Origin: CAIQPS01 sp963783835
GTDB taxonomy: Bacteria > Actinomycetota > Thermoleophilia > RBG-16-64-13
Length of the DNA: 64,000 bases
Assembly: GCA_963783835.1 (NCBI GenBank)
Contig: CAWAOX010000018.1
Location: 62,001 to 126,000, forward strand
Reading direction: 5' to 3'
The number at the start of each line of letters is the position of its first letter. The stretch's first letter is position 1. A program made the translations under genes and the position numbers. The notes under the pieces are model-generated. The model was not told the origin of the DNA. It worked only from the letters and a program-made list of their open reading frames with translations, and did no database searches. Shown one piece after another: positions 24,906 through 33,224 of the stretch.

Positions 24906-25673
24906 GTGGTACCAGGCATACAGGGCAAAGTGGTCGTCATCACCGGCGGCGCCTCGGGTATCGGGAAGGCTGCGGCGCTGGCCTTCGCCCGGGAGGGGGC
25001 CAAGGTCATGATCGCTACAGCGCGCAGCCTCAGCGCCGCCGCCGACGTGGTGACCGAGATCAGAAGCCTGGGTGGCGAGGCGTCGCATGTGCAATGCGAC
25101 GTCAGGGAAGAGGTCCAAGTCCAGGCGATGGTAGCCGCGGTCATCGCCACGTACGGCCGGCTCGATTTCGCCTTCAACAACGCCGGGGTGGGACCTGACG
25201 GCGTGACCATTCCGTTCCGGCCGCTCGTGGATCTGGAGGAGTCGGACTGGGACATCGTTGCGGACGTGAACCTCAAAGGAGTGTTCCTCTGCATGAAGCA
25301 CGAGCTGCGCTGGATGCGCGAACAGTGCGCGGGGGTCATCGTCAACACAGCCTCAACCGGGGGGATGAAGATGATGCCGGGATTCGGCGCGTACGGGCCG
25401 AGCAAGGCGGCGGTTTGCGCACTCACCAGACTTGCAGCCGCGGAGAACAGGGACAAAGGTGTCCGCGTCAACGTAGTGGCACCCGGCCCCACTAAGGGCA
25501 CTGGAATGTCGGACCGTCTCCTGAGCGCGTTGGAGGAGGGAGCGGGTCCTCCCCGGCATCTCATGGGCGTGCCGGAGGACTCGGCCAAAGTGGCTTTGTG
25601 GCTTTGTTCGGATGACGCTTCCTTTGTGACAGGCAACATCATCACAGTCGACGGTGGGCTAGACGTCTCCTGA
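24906..25673 (+). CDS. Short-chain dehydrogenase/reductase 1
   Basis: NAD(P)-dependent oxidoreductase of the classical SDR family, 255 residues. Seen: cofactor motif TGGASGIG, CDVREE, NNAG, the catalytic serine region NTASTGG, the YGPSK catalytic Tyr-x-x-x-Lys pair and the C-terminal VTGNIITVDGGLDVS. GTG 24906 has GGAGGT six bases upstream. It shares a promoter and probably a transcript with the cupin gene 38 nt downstream. SDRs of this type reduce or oxidise cyclic ketones/alcohols; phloroglucinol reductase is also an SDR, which is of interest given the transhydroxylase-like gene, but nothing here proves that activity. Confidence 0.9.
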   Translation: MVPGIQGKVVVITGGASGIGKAAALAFAREGAKVMIATARSLSAAADVVTEIRSLGGEASHVQCDVREEVQVQAMVAAVIATYGRLDFAFNNAGVGPDGVTIPFRPLVDLEESDWDIVADVNLKGVFLCMKHELRWMREQCAGVIVNTASTGGMKMMPGFGAYGPSKAAVCALTRLAAAENRDKGVRVNVVAPGPTKGTGMSDRLLSALEEGAGPPRHLMGVPEDSAKVALWLCSDDASFVTGNIITVDGGLDVS

Positions 25674-25711
25674 CCACAGGCACAAGATCTCGAAATGAGA
25701 GGCATAAGGCT

Positions 25712-26149
25712 ATGAGTGAATCGAAATACGCGAAGTTCATCATCACCGAGCCGCTCGCTGAAGAGCACGGCTATGAAGAGAAGGATCCTCCGGATGTACA
25801 CTCGGCCATGGCCTATCTGGACGGCGGGATCATCCCCGGAGCCTTCTACGTCGAGACTCATTGGTTCCACAAGCCCAACAGTTACTCGCCCAAGAAGCAC
25901 TCCCACGACTTCGATGAATGCCTTGCGTTCATGGGTGGCGATCCCCAGCGACCGCTCGAGCTTGACGGGGAGGTCGAACTTTGGATCGAGGACGAGCGCC
26001 ATTTGCTGACCAAGAGTTGCCTGGTCTACATTCCCGCCGGGACCCAACACTGCCCGATGTGGGTACGCCGCGCCGACCGGCCGATCTTCCACTTCTCAGC
26101 GGGCGTGACCGACAAAGCGTATGAGCGCGAGGGCGACCACCGTGGCTAG
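25712..26149 (+). CDS. Cupin-domain protein
   Basis: 145-residue single-domain beta-barrel protein. A likely metal site is formed by histidines and acids in KKHSHDFDECLAF and by the later YIPAGTQHCPMW, the two conserved cupin motifs. A start ATG at 25712 lies 38 nt after the SDR. Small cupins of this kind bind a metal and act as isomerases, lyases, dioxygenases or ligand sensors. Oxygen-dependent activity is unlikely if the organism is anaerobic. Functional link to the SDR is inferred from the shared operon. Confidence 0.7.
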   Translation: MSESKYAKFIITEPLAEEHGYEEKDPPDVHSAMAYLDGGIIPGAFYVETHWFHKPNSYSPKKHSHDFDECLAFMGGDPQRPLELDGEVELWIEDERHLLTKSCLVYIPAGTQHCPMWVRRADRPIFHFSAGVTDKAYEREGDHRG

Positions 26150-26192
26150 GAGGCGATAGCCGCCTAGCCGACGCGTGGGGCTCGCAGGTCTG

Positions 26193-27170
26193 TTACTCGA
26201 GTCCTGGGAAGACGGGCGCCGGGGCGTCGACAATGCTTTGTATCAGGTCCTCGTAGCTCTCCAATTCGCCATTGACTGACTCAGGGTTGCGCAAGGCCGC
26301 GCGAACCGCGAGCCACAGCCATACGTGCGTCCTCACAACGTCGCGCAACGAGTACTTCGTGTCCCACAGAGACCTGGTGAGGATCCCCTGCAAGGCTTGA
26401 TTGAGGCTGTTCGCGAGCAATTCGTCAGGCACCGAAGGAGGACCCCCCGCCTCACGCATCCCTGCGAGTTCCTCGACGATCCGCTTCATGACACTTCCCC
26501 AGGCCAACTCCACGGGCTTCCGCAGTTCGTCATCGCCCTGAAGCGCTTCGGCGCTGACCATCGCAAGGACGTCAGCACCAAGGCCGTGGATAGAAAGACT
26601 CGCGGCAGTCCTGAGCAGCATTCGTTCGATCGGGTCGTTGGACTCTGCGGCCTTGGACTCGGTGCCGGCGATGCCCCACTCGATGAATGTTTGGAAACAC
26701 TCGACCAAGAGATGGCGCTTGCTGGGGAAGTGCGTGTAGAAGACCGATGAACTTATCCCCAAGTCCCGAGTGAGATCGTCGACCCGCGTACTCCTGTAGC
26801 CCTTGCGAACGAACTCCCGGGTCGCAAATACGACGATCGACTTATGTACCTTGTCGTAGGCTTGGGCCTCGAGGTCCACGCCGTTCTCGCTCAACTGCGT
26901 GACGGTCGCCTGCAATTCCTTCCTTATCTCGGGAAGGGATAAGCCCTTTGCCTTCGCAGCCCGGATCCGGGCGAGAAGGGCTACATGATCGGTGGAGTAG
27001 AGAGCTCGAGTGTCGGCTGTCTTCTGAGGCTGAGGCAGAAGCCCTTGGCGCACGTAATAGTGGATGGTGCTGCGGGGTGTGCCACTGGCGCGTTCGAGCT
27101 CTGAGATTGTAAGTGCCTGAGCGATGTTCCTCTCCCTGGGTGGCGACACTACTGCCAGCGATGATGCCAC
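26193..27170 (-). CDS. Fused MerR-type and TetR-type DNA-binding regulator
   Basis: About 325 residues with two different helix-turn-helix domains. The first is MerR-like (TISELERASGTPRSTIHYYVRQGLLPQP, then YSTDHVALLARIRAAKAKGLSLPEI). The second is a complete TetR domain (IVVFATREFVRKGYRSTRVDDL, GISSSVFYTHFPSKRHLLVECF) with a TetR-type ligand domain of about 130 residues. The start is uncertain: GTG 27170 or 27149, or ATG 27284, which would add a poorly conserved N-terminus. It is divergent from the corrinoid-protein gene at 27446 and convergent with the SDR-cupin pair, so it probably controls the promoter at 27331. MerR domains usually bind stretched promoters with long spacers; here the spacer is a normal 17. 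Confidence 0.82.
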   Translation of the reverse strand: MASSLAVVSPPRERNIAQALTISELERASGTPRSTIHYYVRQGLLPQPQKTADTRALYSTDHVALLARIRAAKAKGLSLPEIRKELQATVTQLSENGVDLEAQAYDKVHKSIVVFATREFVRKGYRSTRVDDLTRDLGISSSVFYTHFPSKRHLLVECFQTFIEWGIAGTESKAAESNDPIERMLLRTAASLSIHGLGADVLAMVSAEALQGDDELRKPVELAWGSVMKRIVEELAGMREAGGPPSVPDELLANSLNQALQGILTRSLWDTKYSLRDVVRTHVWLWLAVRAALRNPESVNGELESYEDLIQSIVDAPAPVFPGLE

Positions 27171-27330
27171 TGATTCCGGCGCATAACAATGGCCGGTGCG
27201 GGAGACCGCGCCCCCTGCGTGGAACTCGTTCTGGCCGGCCCTGTCACAGCGCAGGTGCAGCATCGCCTTGGGATTTCGAACCATGCAATCATATCATAAG
27301 TTAAGAACCACAAACTCACAACTCGGGTTA

Positions 27331-27359
27331 TTGACAAGCGTCGATCCTTGAAGTAGATT
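27331..27359 (+). promoter_or_regulatory. Promoter of the corrinoid-protein operon
   Basis: Perfect TTGACA at 27331-27336 and TAGATT at 27354-27359 with a 17-nt spacer. It lies 87 nt before the ATG at 27446 and between two divergent genes, inside a locally AT-rich stretch. Confidence 0.65.
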
Positions 27360-27445
27360 GGCCGCACGGGTGTGAGCGTCCAACTGCAAGTCGAGCGCGG
27401 GACGCCAAGCCCGATGCTCCGGAAGAAACCGATCAAGGAGCTCCA

Positions 27446-28081
27446 ATGGCCCACGAACTCGTAGAAGCCATGGCGAACATGAAGGAGAAAGAAGCCCTTC
27501 AGATCGTCGACGACATGCTGGCCCGAGGTGAGGACCCCAACAAGATCCTCGATCTCTCCTCGGAAGCCATGCAGGTGGTAGGTACTCGCTATCAGGAAGG
27601 CTCTTACTTCCTGCCCGAGCTCATCATGAGCGGGGAGATGCTCCGTAAGATCGGCGAAATCCTCAAACCCCTCCTGGCCGCCAAGACCGACCAGACCAAG
27701 AAGTTGGGCATCGTGGTCTTAGGAACCGTCCGAGGCGACATCCACGACATCGGCAAAGACATCGTGGGCTTCATGCTGGAAGTGAACGGCTTCGAAGTGT
27801 TCGACATAGGTATCGACCAGCCCGAAGAAGCCTTCGTGAAAGCCGTGGTCGACCACAAGCCCCAGGTCCTTGCCCTCTCCGGTTTCTTAAGTGTGGCCTT
27901 TGACTCCATGAAGTCCACCATCGAACAGGTGGAAGCGGCCGGCCTGCGCAACAACCTCAAGGTCATCATCGGCGGCGGCCAGATGGACGACACCGTCCGC
28001 AAGTACACCGGCGCCGACGCCTACGGTGACGACGCTATGGCTGCTGTGGCGTTTGCGAAACAGACGGCAGGGGCGGTGTAA
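27446..28081 (+). CDS. Corrinoid (B12-binding) methyltransferase protein, MtaC/MtbC/MttC-like
   Basis: 211-residue carrier that shuttles a methyl group on cobalt between a substrate-specific methyltransferase and a second methyltransferase. Seen: an N-terminal four-helix cap (about residues 1-85), then the B12 Rossmann domain with the cobalt-ligating motif GDIHDIGKDIV, a serine region LALSGFLSV and a GGG motif (IIGGGQMDD). ATG 27446 has AAGGAG a few bases upstream. The partner methyltransferases are presumably among the URO-D-superfamily proteins at 9884 and 33225; no MttB-type methyltransferase and no reductive activator (RamA-like) gene is visible in the window. It is followed by a Liv-type importer on the same strand. 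Confidence 0.92.
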   Translation: MAHELVEAMANMKEKEALQIVDDMLARGEDPNKILDLSSEAMQVVGTRYQEGSYFLPELIMSGEMLRKIGEILKPLLAAKTDQTKKLGIVVLGTVRGDIHDIGKDIVGFMLEVNGFEVFDIGIDQPEEAFVKAVVDHKPQVLALSGFLSVAFDSMKSTIEQVEAAGLRNNLKVIIGGGQMDDTVRKYTGADAYGDDAMAAVAFAKQTAGAV

Positions 28082-28170
28082 CGCGCCCGTGAAGAGGGGC
28101 CTTCGGCCGCGGAGTTGCGGCCTCAGCCAGTGTCAGGGCAAAAGGGATCGAAGAACACAGAGGGGTGAAA

Positions 28171-29514
28171 ATGAGTAGGAACAAGCATCTGATCGCAGTG
28201 TGTCTCCTGATGATGGCGATCATCACTGTCGCGGGGTTCGTCGCAGCCTGCGGCGGCTCCGAAGACACCACCACCACCGCGGCTCCCGCCACCACGGCGA
28301 CCACCGCGGCCCCGGCCACCGATACCACCGCGGCACCGGCGACCGACACGACGGCCGCTCCGTCCACTGAGACGTCTACCGCCGGCCCAGCCACGGGCGA
28401 GCCCATCAAGATCGGTCTCATTTCGTCGATGACCGGCACGGCTGCGGACGGTGGAAAGGACATAACCAACGGCGCCATGGCCATGGCGGACGTGATCAAC
28501 TCAGAGGGCGGCATTGACGGGCGACCGATCCAACTCGTCCTCGAAGACGACAAGTCGGATGTGCAGGCCATGACCGCCATCATGCAGAAGTTTGGGGCCG
28601 ACAAGAGCACAGTGGGGATTGTTGGACCCTTCTTCAACCCCATCACTCCGGCCGCCCGCGCACTGGCCGAGCAACAACAGGTACCCACGGTGATCGGGAG
28701 CCCGGCATCGCTCGAAGTGATCGCAGCCGACAAGCAGTCACCCGCAAAGTGGTCGGTGTTCTCGGACCCGAGCGTTAACGTTCTGGCCGACGCGATCGTC
28801 AAAGAGCTCCAGTACGCCGGTCTCAAGAACGTGCTCGCGCTCTCCGACGTGCTGACTTCGAACCAACAGCCGGTGGATATCGCTACCGGGATGGCGAAAG
28901 ACGTGGGCATCACCATCACGAAGCTGGCCGACACCTTCACTCCTGATCAGGCCGACTTCCAGCCGATCGTGAACAAGTTCATGGAGACCTACAACACTCT
29001 GAAGCCGGATGGGATCCTGCTCATGGGCACTCCGAACACCACTCCGGTGCTCTGCAACATGCTCCGGGAGCGGGGGGTGAAGGAGCCGATCTTCGGTAGT
29101 CCGGTTGCGTGCCACCCGGCCACTGTTCTCGTCGCAGGGCCTGAGGCTGTCGAGGGGCTGCATGTGCTGGACACCGGGGGAGGAGCCGTCCCGCAGCAGA
29201 TGCCCGATGACTGGCCGGTCAAAGACCTCCAGTTGAAGTTCGCGGACACGTTCACCAAGAAGTTCAACTATCCCGCCGACAGCTTGGCGGCCGACGGCGC
29301 GAGCTACGTGTGCGTGATGGCTGCGGCTCTCAAGGCGGGCGGCACCGATCGCGAAAAGGTGAGCGCAGCGCTCCGCGACCTCAAGAGCCTGCAGACCACC
29401 GTCGGCCTCGTCTCGCTCTCCGATCAGAACACAAGCGAGGGTCTTGAACTCGGTCAAATGGTTCTGCTTCAGATCAAGGATGGCGTCTTCAAGTACGTCA
29501 CGGTTCTGAAGTAG
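28171..29514 (+). CDS. LivK-like substrate-binding lipoprotein 2
   Basis: 447-residue receptor for a Liv-type importer. ATG 28171 is chosen because the purine-rich AGGGGTG sits at the correct distance; GTG 28165 would be too close. Seen: a lipoprotein signal peptide with a lipobox near VAAC (about residue 27), a Thr/Ala/Pro-rich tether (PATDTTAAP repeated) to about residue 70, then the binding domain (IKIGLISSMTGTAADGG, INSEGGIDGRPI). A strong hairpin at 29531 follows, then the LivH-like permease. Its position downstream of the corrinoid protein suggests the transported compound is a methyl donor or its precursor, which is an inference. Confidence 0.9.
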   Translation: MSRNKHLIAVCLLMMAIITVAGFVAACGGSEDTTTTAAPATTATTAAPATDTTAAPATDTTAAPSTETSTAGPATGEPIKIGLISSMTGTAADGGKDITNGAMAMADVINSEGGIDGRPIQLVLEDDKSDVQAMTAIMQKFGADKSTVGIVGPFFNPITPAARALAEQQQVPTVIGSPASLEVIAADKQSPAKWSVFSDPSVNVLADAIVKELQYAGLKNVLALSDVLTSNQQPVDIATGMAKDVGITITKLADTFTPDQADFQPIVNKFMETYNTLKPDGILLMGTPNTTPVLCNMLRERGVKEPIFGSPVACHPATVLVAGPEAVEGLHVLDTGGGAVPQQMPDDWPVKDLQLKFADTFTKKFNYPADSLAADGASYVCVMAAALKAGGTDREKVSAALRDLKSLQTTVGLVSLSDQNTSEGLELGQMVLLQIKDGVFKYVTVLK

Positions 29515-29530
29515 CCAGAGAAGTCTCGAT

Positions 29531-29576
29531 CTCCCGCGCCTATCCACCTGCGCGTCTGGGTGGGTAGGCGCGGGAG
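29531..29576 (+). terminator. Intercistronic hairpin between LivK-like 2 and LivH-like 2
   Basis: An 18-bp stem with one G-T mismatch (29531-29548 with 29559-29576) and a 10-nt loop. No U-tract follows. A partial terminator or RNA-stabilising hairpin here would raise the binding protein above the membrane subunits, as known for other importers. Confidence 0.55.
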
Positions 29577-29629
29577 GCAACACTCCAGGGCACGCTACTT
29601 CTCGGTAGGAAATCCAGACAGGGGAGACT

Positions 29630-30511
29630 GTGGTCAAGGTCCTTCAGTTGCTCATCACCGGGATCACGATGGGAAGCATCTACTCTCTGGTGGCTCTCGG
29701 CTATGTGACCGTCTACCGCACTTCGCGGATCGTCAACATGGCGCAGGGGAGCTTTGTGATGCTGGGCGCTCTGTTCTGCTACACCTTCACGCGCACTCTC
29801 GGCCTTCCGTACTGGCTCTCCGGTCTGATCGCCGTGGTCCTCGTGGCCGTCTTGAGCGTCGCTATGTACTTGATCGTCCTCCGACGACTCGTCACCATTT
29901 CACTCGTGTCCGTCATCTTGGCCACGATCGGGCTCAGCATACTTTTTGAGAACTTCGCTCTGCTGCGCTGGGGCGGCTACGGGCTCGCATTACCCCCGTT
30001 CATGGATCACAAACCGTTGTCCGCGGGGGGCCTGTATGTGCCCGTTCAGAGCCTGTGGGTGGTCGCCCTGATGGTGGTGATCGTCTCCGCCCTCTGGTTC
30101 TTCACCGTGCGCACTTCGATCGGCAAGAAGATGACGGCCACCGCATCGGATTCTGGAGCCGCCGCAGTGTGCGGTGTATCGACCGGGAAGATGATCGTTC
30201 TTGCGTTCGGCATCGGGGGGGTCATCGGGGCGCTTGGCGGCATAGCGATCAGCAGTATCACTCCGACCACCTACCTATCCGGCGGCATGTTCGCCCTGAG
30301 TGGGTTCGTGGCCGCCATCCTCGGGGGATGGGGTTCCACCGTAGGAGCGGTGGTGGGCGGGATCACCCTGGGCGTCATCCAGTCTTTCGCAACCGGATGG
30401 CTTCCCGTCGGTTACCAGGATGCTATCGCCTTCGTCGTCCTTATCGCGGTTCTCTACCTCAGACCGCAGGGCCTCATGGGCTCGCCGGCTATCGAAGGAG
30501 AGGCCCGGTGA
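29630..30511 (+). CDS. LivH-like ABC transporter permease 2
   Basis: 293-residue membrane protein of the LivH family. GTG 29630 is preceded by GGGGAG. Seen: LLITGITMGSIYSLVALGYV at the N-terminus in family style, TSRIVNMAQGSFVMLGA, the coupling region GKKMTATASDSGAAAVCGVS and C-terminal YLRPQGLMGSP. It overlaps the next gene by four bases (GTGA). Part of element 2's importer (28171-33180), paralogous to the 6697 gene but not a recent copy by inspection. Confidence 0.9.
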   Translation: MVKVLQLLITGITMGSIYSLVALGYVTVYRTSRIVNMAQGSFVMLGALFCYTFTRTLGLPYWLSGLIAVVLVAVLSVAMYLIVLRRLVTISLVSVILATIGLSILFENFALLRWGGYGLALPPFMDHKPLSAGGLYVPVQSLWVVALMVVIVSALWFFTVRTSIGKKMTATASDSGAAAVCGVSTGKMIVLAFGIGGVIGALGGIAISSITPTTYLSGGMFALSGFVAAILGGWGSTVGAVVGGITLGVIQSFATGWLPVGYQDAIAFVVLIAVLYLRPQGLMGSPAIEGEAR

Positions 30512-33180
30512 ACGGCCCCCGCGCTCTCCTGGCCCCGGCCCGGCGCACATCACTCCTGAAGGCGCTTCTCGTGGTGTGTCTGCTCGGCTGGCCGCTGGTT
30601 GGCGGGAGCGCATACAGCCTGTCCGTCATGACGAGTGCCGGTCTGTTCGCTCTCTTGACCCTCGGCGTCGTGGTCATTCTTGGCCAGGCAGGACAGCTCT
30701 CCTTTGGACACTCCGCCTTCTACGGCATCGGCGCCTACACCACCGGACTCTTGGCCACCAAACTGTCCTGGCCGACACTCGCGTGCCTCATCCTTGGAGC
30801 TCTTGCGGCCGGTGCGGTGGCTCTCATCGTGGGGAGGCCCGTGCTCAAACTCAGGTACTTCTACCTGGCGCTCGCCACAATCGGCCTTGGGCAGATCTTC
30901 CTGGTGATGGTGATCCAACTCCGCGGTATCACCGGTGGCCCGAACGGGTTCGCCCCGATCCCGCCCCTACGCATCCTGGGCTTCAGTTTCCAGTCCTCTC
31001 TCAGCAAGTACTACCTCGTGTGGGGTTTGGCCATTCTCGTGCTGCTCTTTGTCGCGCGGGCACTCAAGTACAGGTTCGGGCGGGCACTGAGGGCGATCGC
31101 GACGAGCGAATTGGCCTCCGACACCCTCGGGCTACGGACGGCGAACTGGAAACTCCTGGCGTTTGTGGCCAGCGCCCTCATCTGTGGTCTTGCGGGCGGA
31201 CTTTTCGCCTTCATCATCAACGCCGTGGCACCGAATGCCTTCACATTCTCTGCGGCCATCTTGCCGGTCGTCATGATGCTGGTGGGCGGGGTTGGCTCGG
31301 CCTGGGGCGCCATCGTCGGCGCCGTGCTGATGACGTGGGTCGTCTACGGGTTCACCAGCATCCAGCACGGCTACAGTGGCGTTACGTACTCGGTGGTCAT
31401 GATCCTTCTGCTCATGTTCCTTCCCGCCGGGTTCACCTTGCGTCCGGAACAACGGGCAAAGGTGCTCGGGTGGTTCCGAAGAGAGACTGCGGTCGCCTCG
31501 TTGTCCGCTGTAGACCTCTCGAATGATCCTGGCGCTGTTCAAGAGCCGGATATGGGCGGAGCCACGAGTGTGGCTGGCGGCTCAGCCGAACCGGGTCGCG
31601 CGCGGACGATCAGTGGCGATACTCCCGCACAGCCGCTGCTGTGCGCCCAGGGGCTCACCGTCCGATTCGGCGGGCTGAGGGCCGCAGACGATGTGTCGTT
31701 TGAGGTGAGAGAGGGCCAGATAGTCTCGCTGATCGGCCCGAACGGCGCCGGCAAGACCACCGTGTTCAATGCGGTGAGTCGCCTGCAGAAGCTCGCCGGT
31801 GGCCGGGTGATGTTTGCCGGCGAAGATGTGACGAAGATGACGACGGCCGATGCTGCCCGGCTGGGTCTGGCTCGGACCTTCCAGAATCTTCGGATCTACT
31901 CGAACATGAGCGTTCTGGAGAACGTCCTCGTGGGCCGGCACCGGCACGAAAGGTCTGGGCTTCTTGCGTGTGGCCTCGGTTTTCCCTATCAACGTAGGGA
32001 GGAGCGGGTCTCCCGAGACGAGGCCATGGCTGTTCTTGAGTTTCTGGGGCTTGCCGACAGCGCCGAACTGCCCGCGGCCAGCCTTCCCTATGGCCGACAG
32101 AGACTGGTCGAGATGGCTCGCGCTCTGGCGTCCAAGCCGCGGATGCTTCTACTGGACGAGCCGGCTGCCGGGATGAACGGGCACGAGCGCTCCCAGTTGG
32201 TGGAGCAGATCGCCCGTATACGAGACTCGGGAGTCACGGTCCTGCTCGTGGAGCACGACGTGGAGTTGGTCACCGGGATCTCGGACCACATCTACGTTCT
32301 CGATCACGGAAGGCTGATCTTCAACGGTTCCCCGGAGGAGGTTCGCACCAGCGAGTGCGTCATCGAAGCGTACTTGGGCGTGAGCAACGCGCGCACCCAT
32401 CTGCACGTCGCTGACGTCTCGGCCGACGCGGCACGTTCGCAGACCGAGCCGATGTTGGTGGTCGAAGGTCTGGGCGTGACGTACGGGGTCGTCCGGGCCG
32501 TGGATGAGGTGTCGTTCGAGGTCCGCAGAGGCGAGATCACGACGATCCTGGGGGCCAATGGGGCGGGCAAGAGCACGCTTCTTCACACCATCTCCGGCCT
32601 CCTTCATCCCAGTGAGGGTTCGATCGTCTACCAGGGCCGAGAGATCTCCCGCGTTTCTCCCAACAAGATCACCGCCCGCGGCCTGTGCCAGGTCATGGAG
32701 AGGCGACGGCTCTTCCCCACGCTGTCGGTGCGGGACAACCTCGCCATCGGGGCTTCCGCCGTCCGAGGCTCGCGCTCGTCGTTCGACGCGGACCTCCGCC
32801 GCGTGTACGAGCTCTTCCCGATCCTCGGCGAGCGGCGAGGCCAGGCTGCGGGGACGCTTTCCGGTGGTGAGCAGCAGATGCTCGCTATAGGTCGCGCTCT
32901 GATGGGCAGACCCGATCTTCTCCTTCTCGACGAGCCGTCGATGGGCCTCGCGCCGAAGATCGTGGAGCGGATATTCGAGACGCTCTCGCAGTTGAACCGG
33001 GATGGATTGACGCTTCTCATGGTGGAGCAGAATGCCGAACTGGCTCTCGACATCGCGCATCATGGGCTGGTTCTTCAGAACGGACGGGTGGTGCTGTCCG
33101 GAACATCCGACGTCCTTCGCCTCAGCCAGCGCGTGCGCGATGGCTATCTCGGCAAGAGCCCCGTATCGACTCGGCAATGA
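30508..33180 (+). CDS. LivM-LivG-LivF fusion: permease with two ATPase domains in one chain
   Basis: An uninterrupted 890-residue frame from GTG 30508 (GTGA overlap with the LivH-like gene). Residues 1 to about 325 are a LivM permease (GQAGQLSFGHSAFYGIGAY, GRALRAIATSELASDTLGL, FLPAGFTLRP). A linker of about 45 residues rich in Ala/Ser/Gly follows. Residues about 375-630 are a LivG ATPase (GPNGAGKTT, LLLDEPAAGMNG, VEHDVELV), then residues about 650-885 a LivF ATPase (GANGAGKST, LSGGEQQMLAIGRAL, LLLDEPSMGLAP, VEQNAELAL). The LivG domain has SLPYGRQRLVEMARAL as its signature. LivM-LivG fusions are known; the three-part form is unusual and fixes the stoichiometry of the importer. The frame beginning at 30055 is an overlap with LivH and was not used. 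Confidence 0.88.
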   Translation: MNGPRALLAPARRTSLLKALLVVCLLGWPLVGGSAYSLSVMTSAGLFALLTLGVVVILGQAGQLSFGHSAFYGIGAYTTGLLATKLSWPTLACLILGALAAGAVALIVGRPVLKLRYFYLALATIGLGQIFLVMVIQLRGITGGPNGFAPIPPLRILGFSFQSSLSKYYLVWGLAILVLLFVARALKYRFGRALRAIATSELASDTLGLRTANWKLLAFVASALICGLAGGLFAFIINAVAPNAFTFSAAILPVVMMLVGGVGSAWGAIVGAVLMTWVVYGFTSIQHGYSGVTYSVVMILLLMFLPAGFTLRPEQRAKVLGWFRRETAVASLSAVDLSNDPGAVQEPDMGGATSVAGGSAEPGRARTISGDTPAQPLLCAQGLTVRFGGLRAADDVSFEVREGQIVSLIGPNGAGKTTVFNAVSRLQKLAGGRVMFAGEDVTKMTTADAARLGLARTFQNLRIYSNMSVLENVLVGRHRHERSGLLACGLGFPYQRREERVSRDEAMAVLEFLGLADSAELPAASLPYGRQRLVEMARALASKPRMLLLDEPAAGMNGHERSQLVEQIARIRDSGVTVLLVEHDVELVTGISDHIYVLDHGRLIFNGSPEEVRTSECVIEAYLGVSNARTHLHVADVSADAARSQTEPMLVVEGLGVTYGVVRAVDEVSFEVRRGEITTILGANGAGKSTLLHTISGLLHPSEGSIVYQGREISRVSPNKITARGLCQVMERRRLFPTLSVRDNLAIGASAVRGSRSSFDADLRRVYELFPILGERRGQAAGTLSGGEQQMLAIGRALMGRPDLLLLDEPSMGLAPKIVERIFETLSQLNRDGLTLLMVEQNAELALDIAHHGLVLQNGRVVLSGTSDVLRLSQRVRDGYLGKSPVSTRQ

Positions 33181-33224
33181 GACACGTGGAAAGCGCTACA
33201 CGATCATCCAAGAAGGAGAGTGGC

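Noticed and set aside
30055..30507. Extension of the fusion transporter upstream to 30055
   Set aside because: It overlaps the LivH-like gene in another frame and encodes arginine/histidine-rich sequence; GTG 30508 starts the LivM domain properly.
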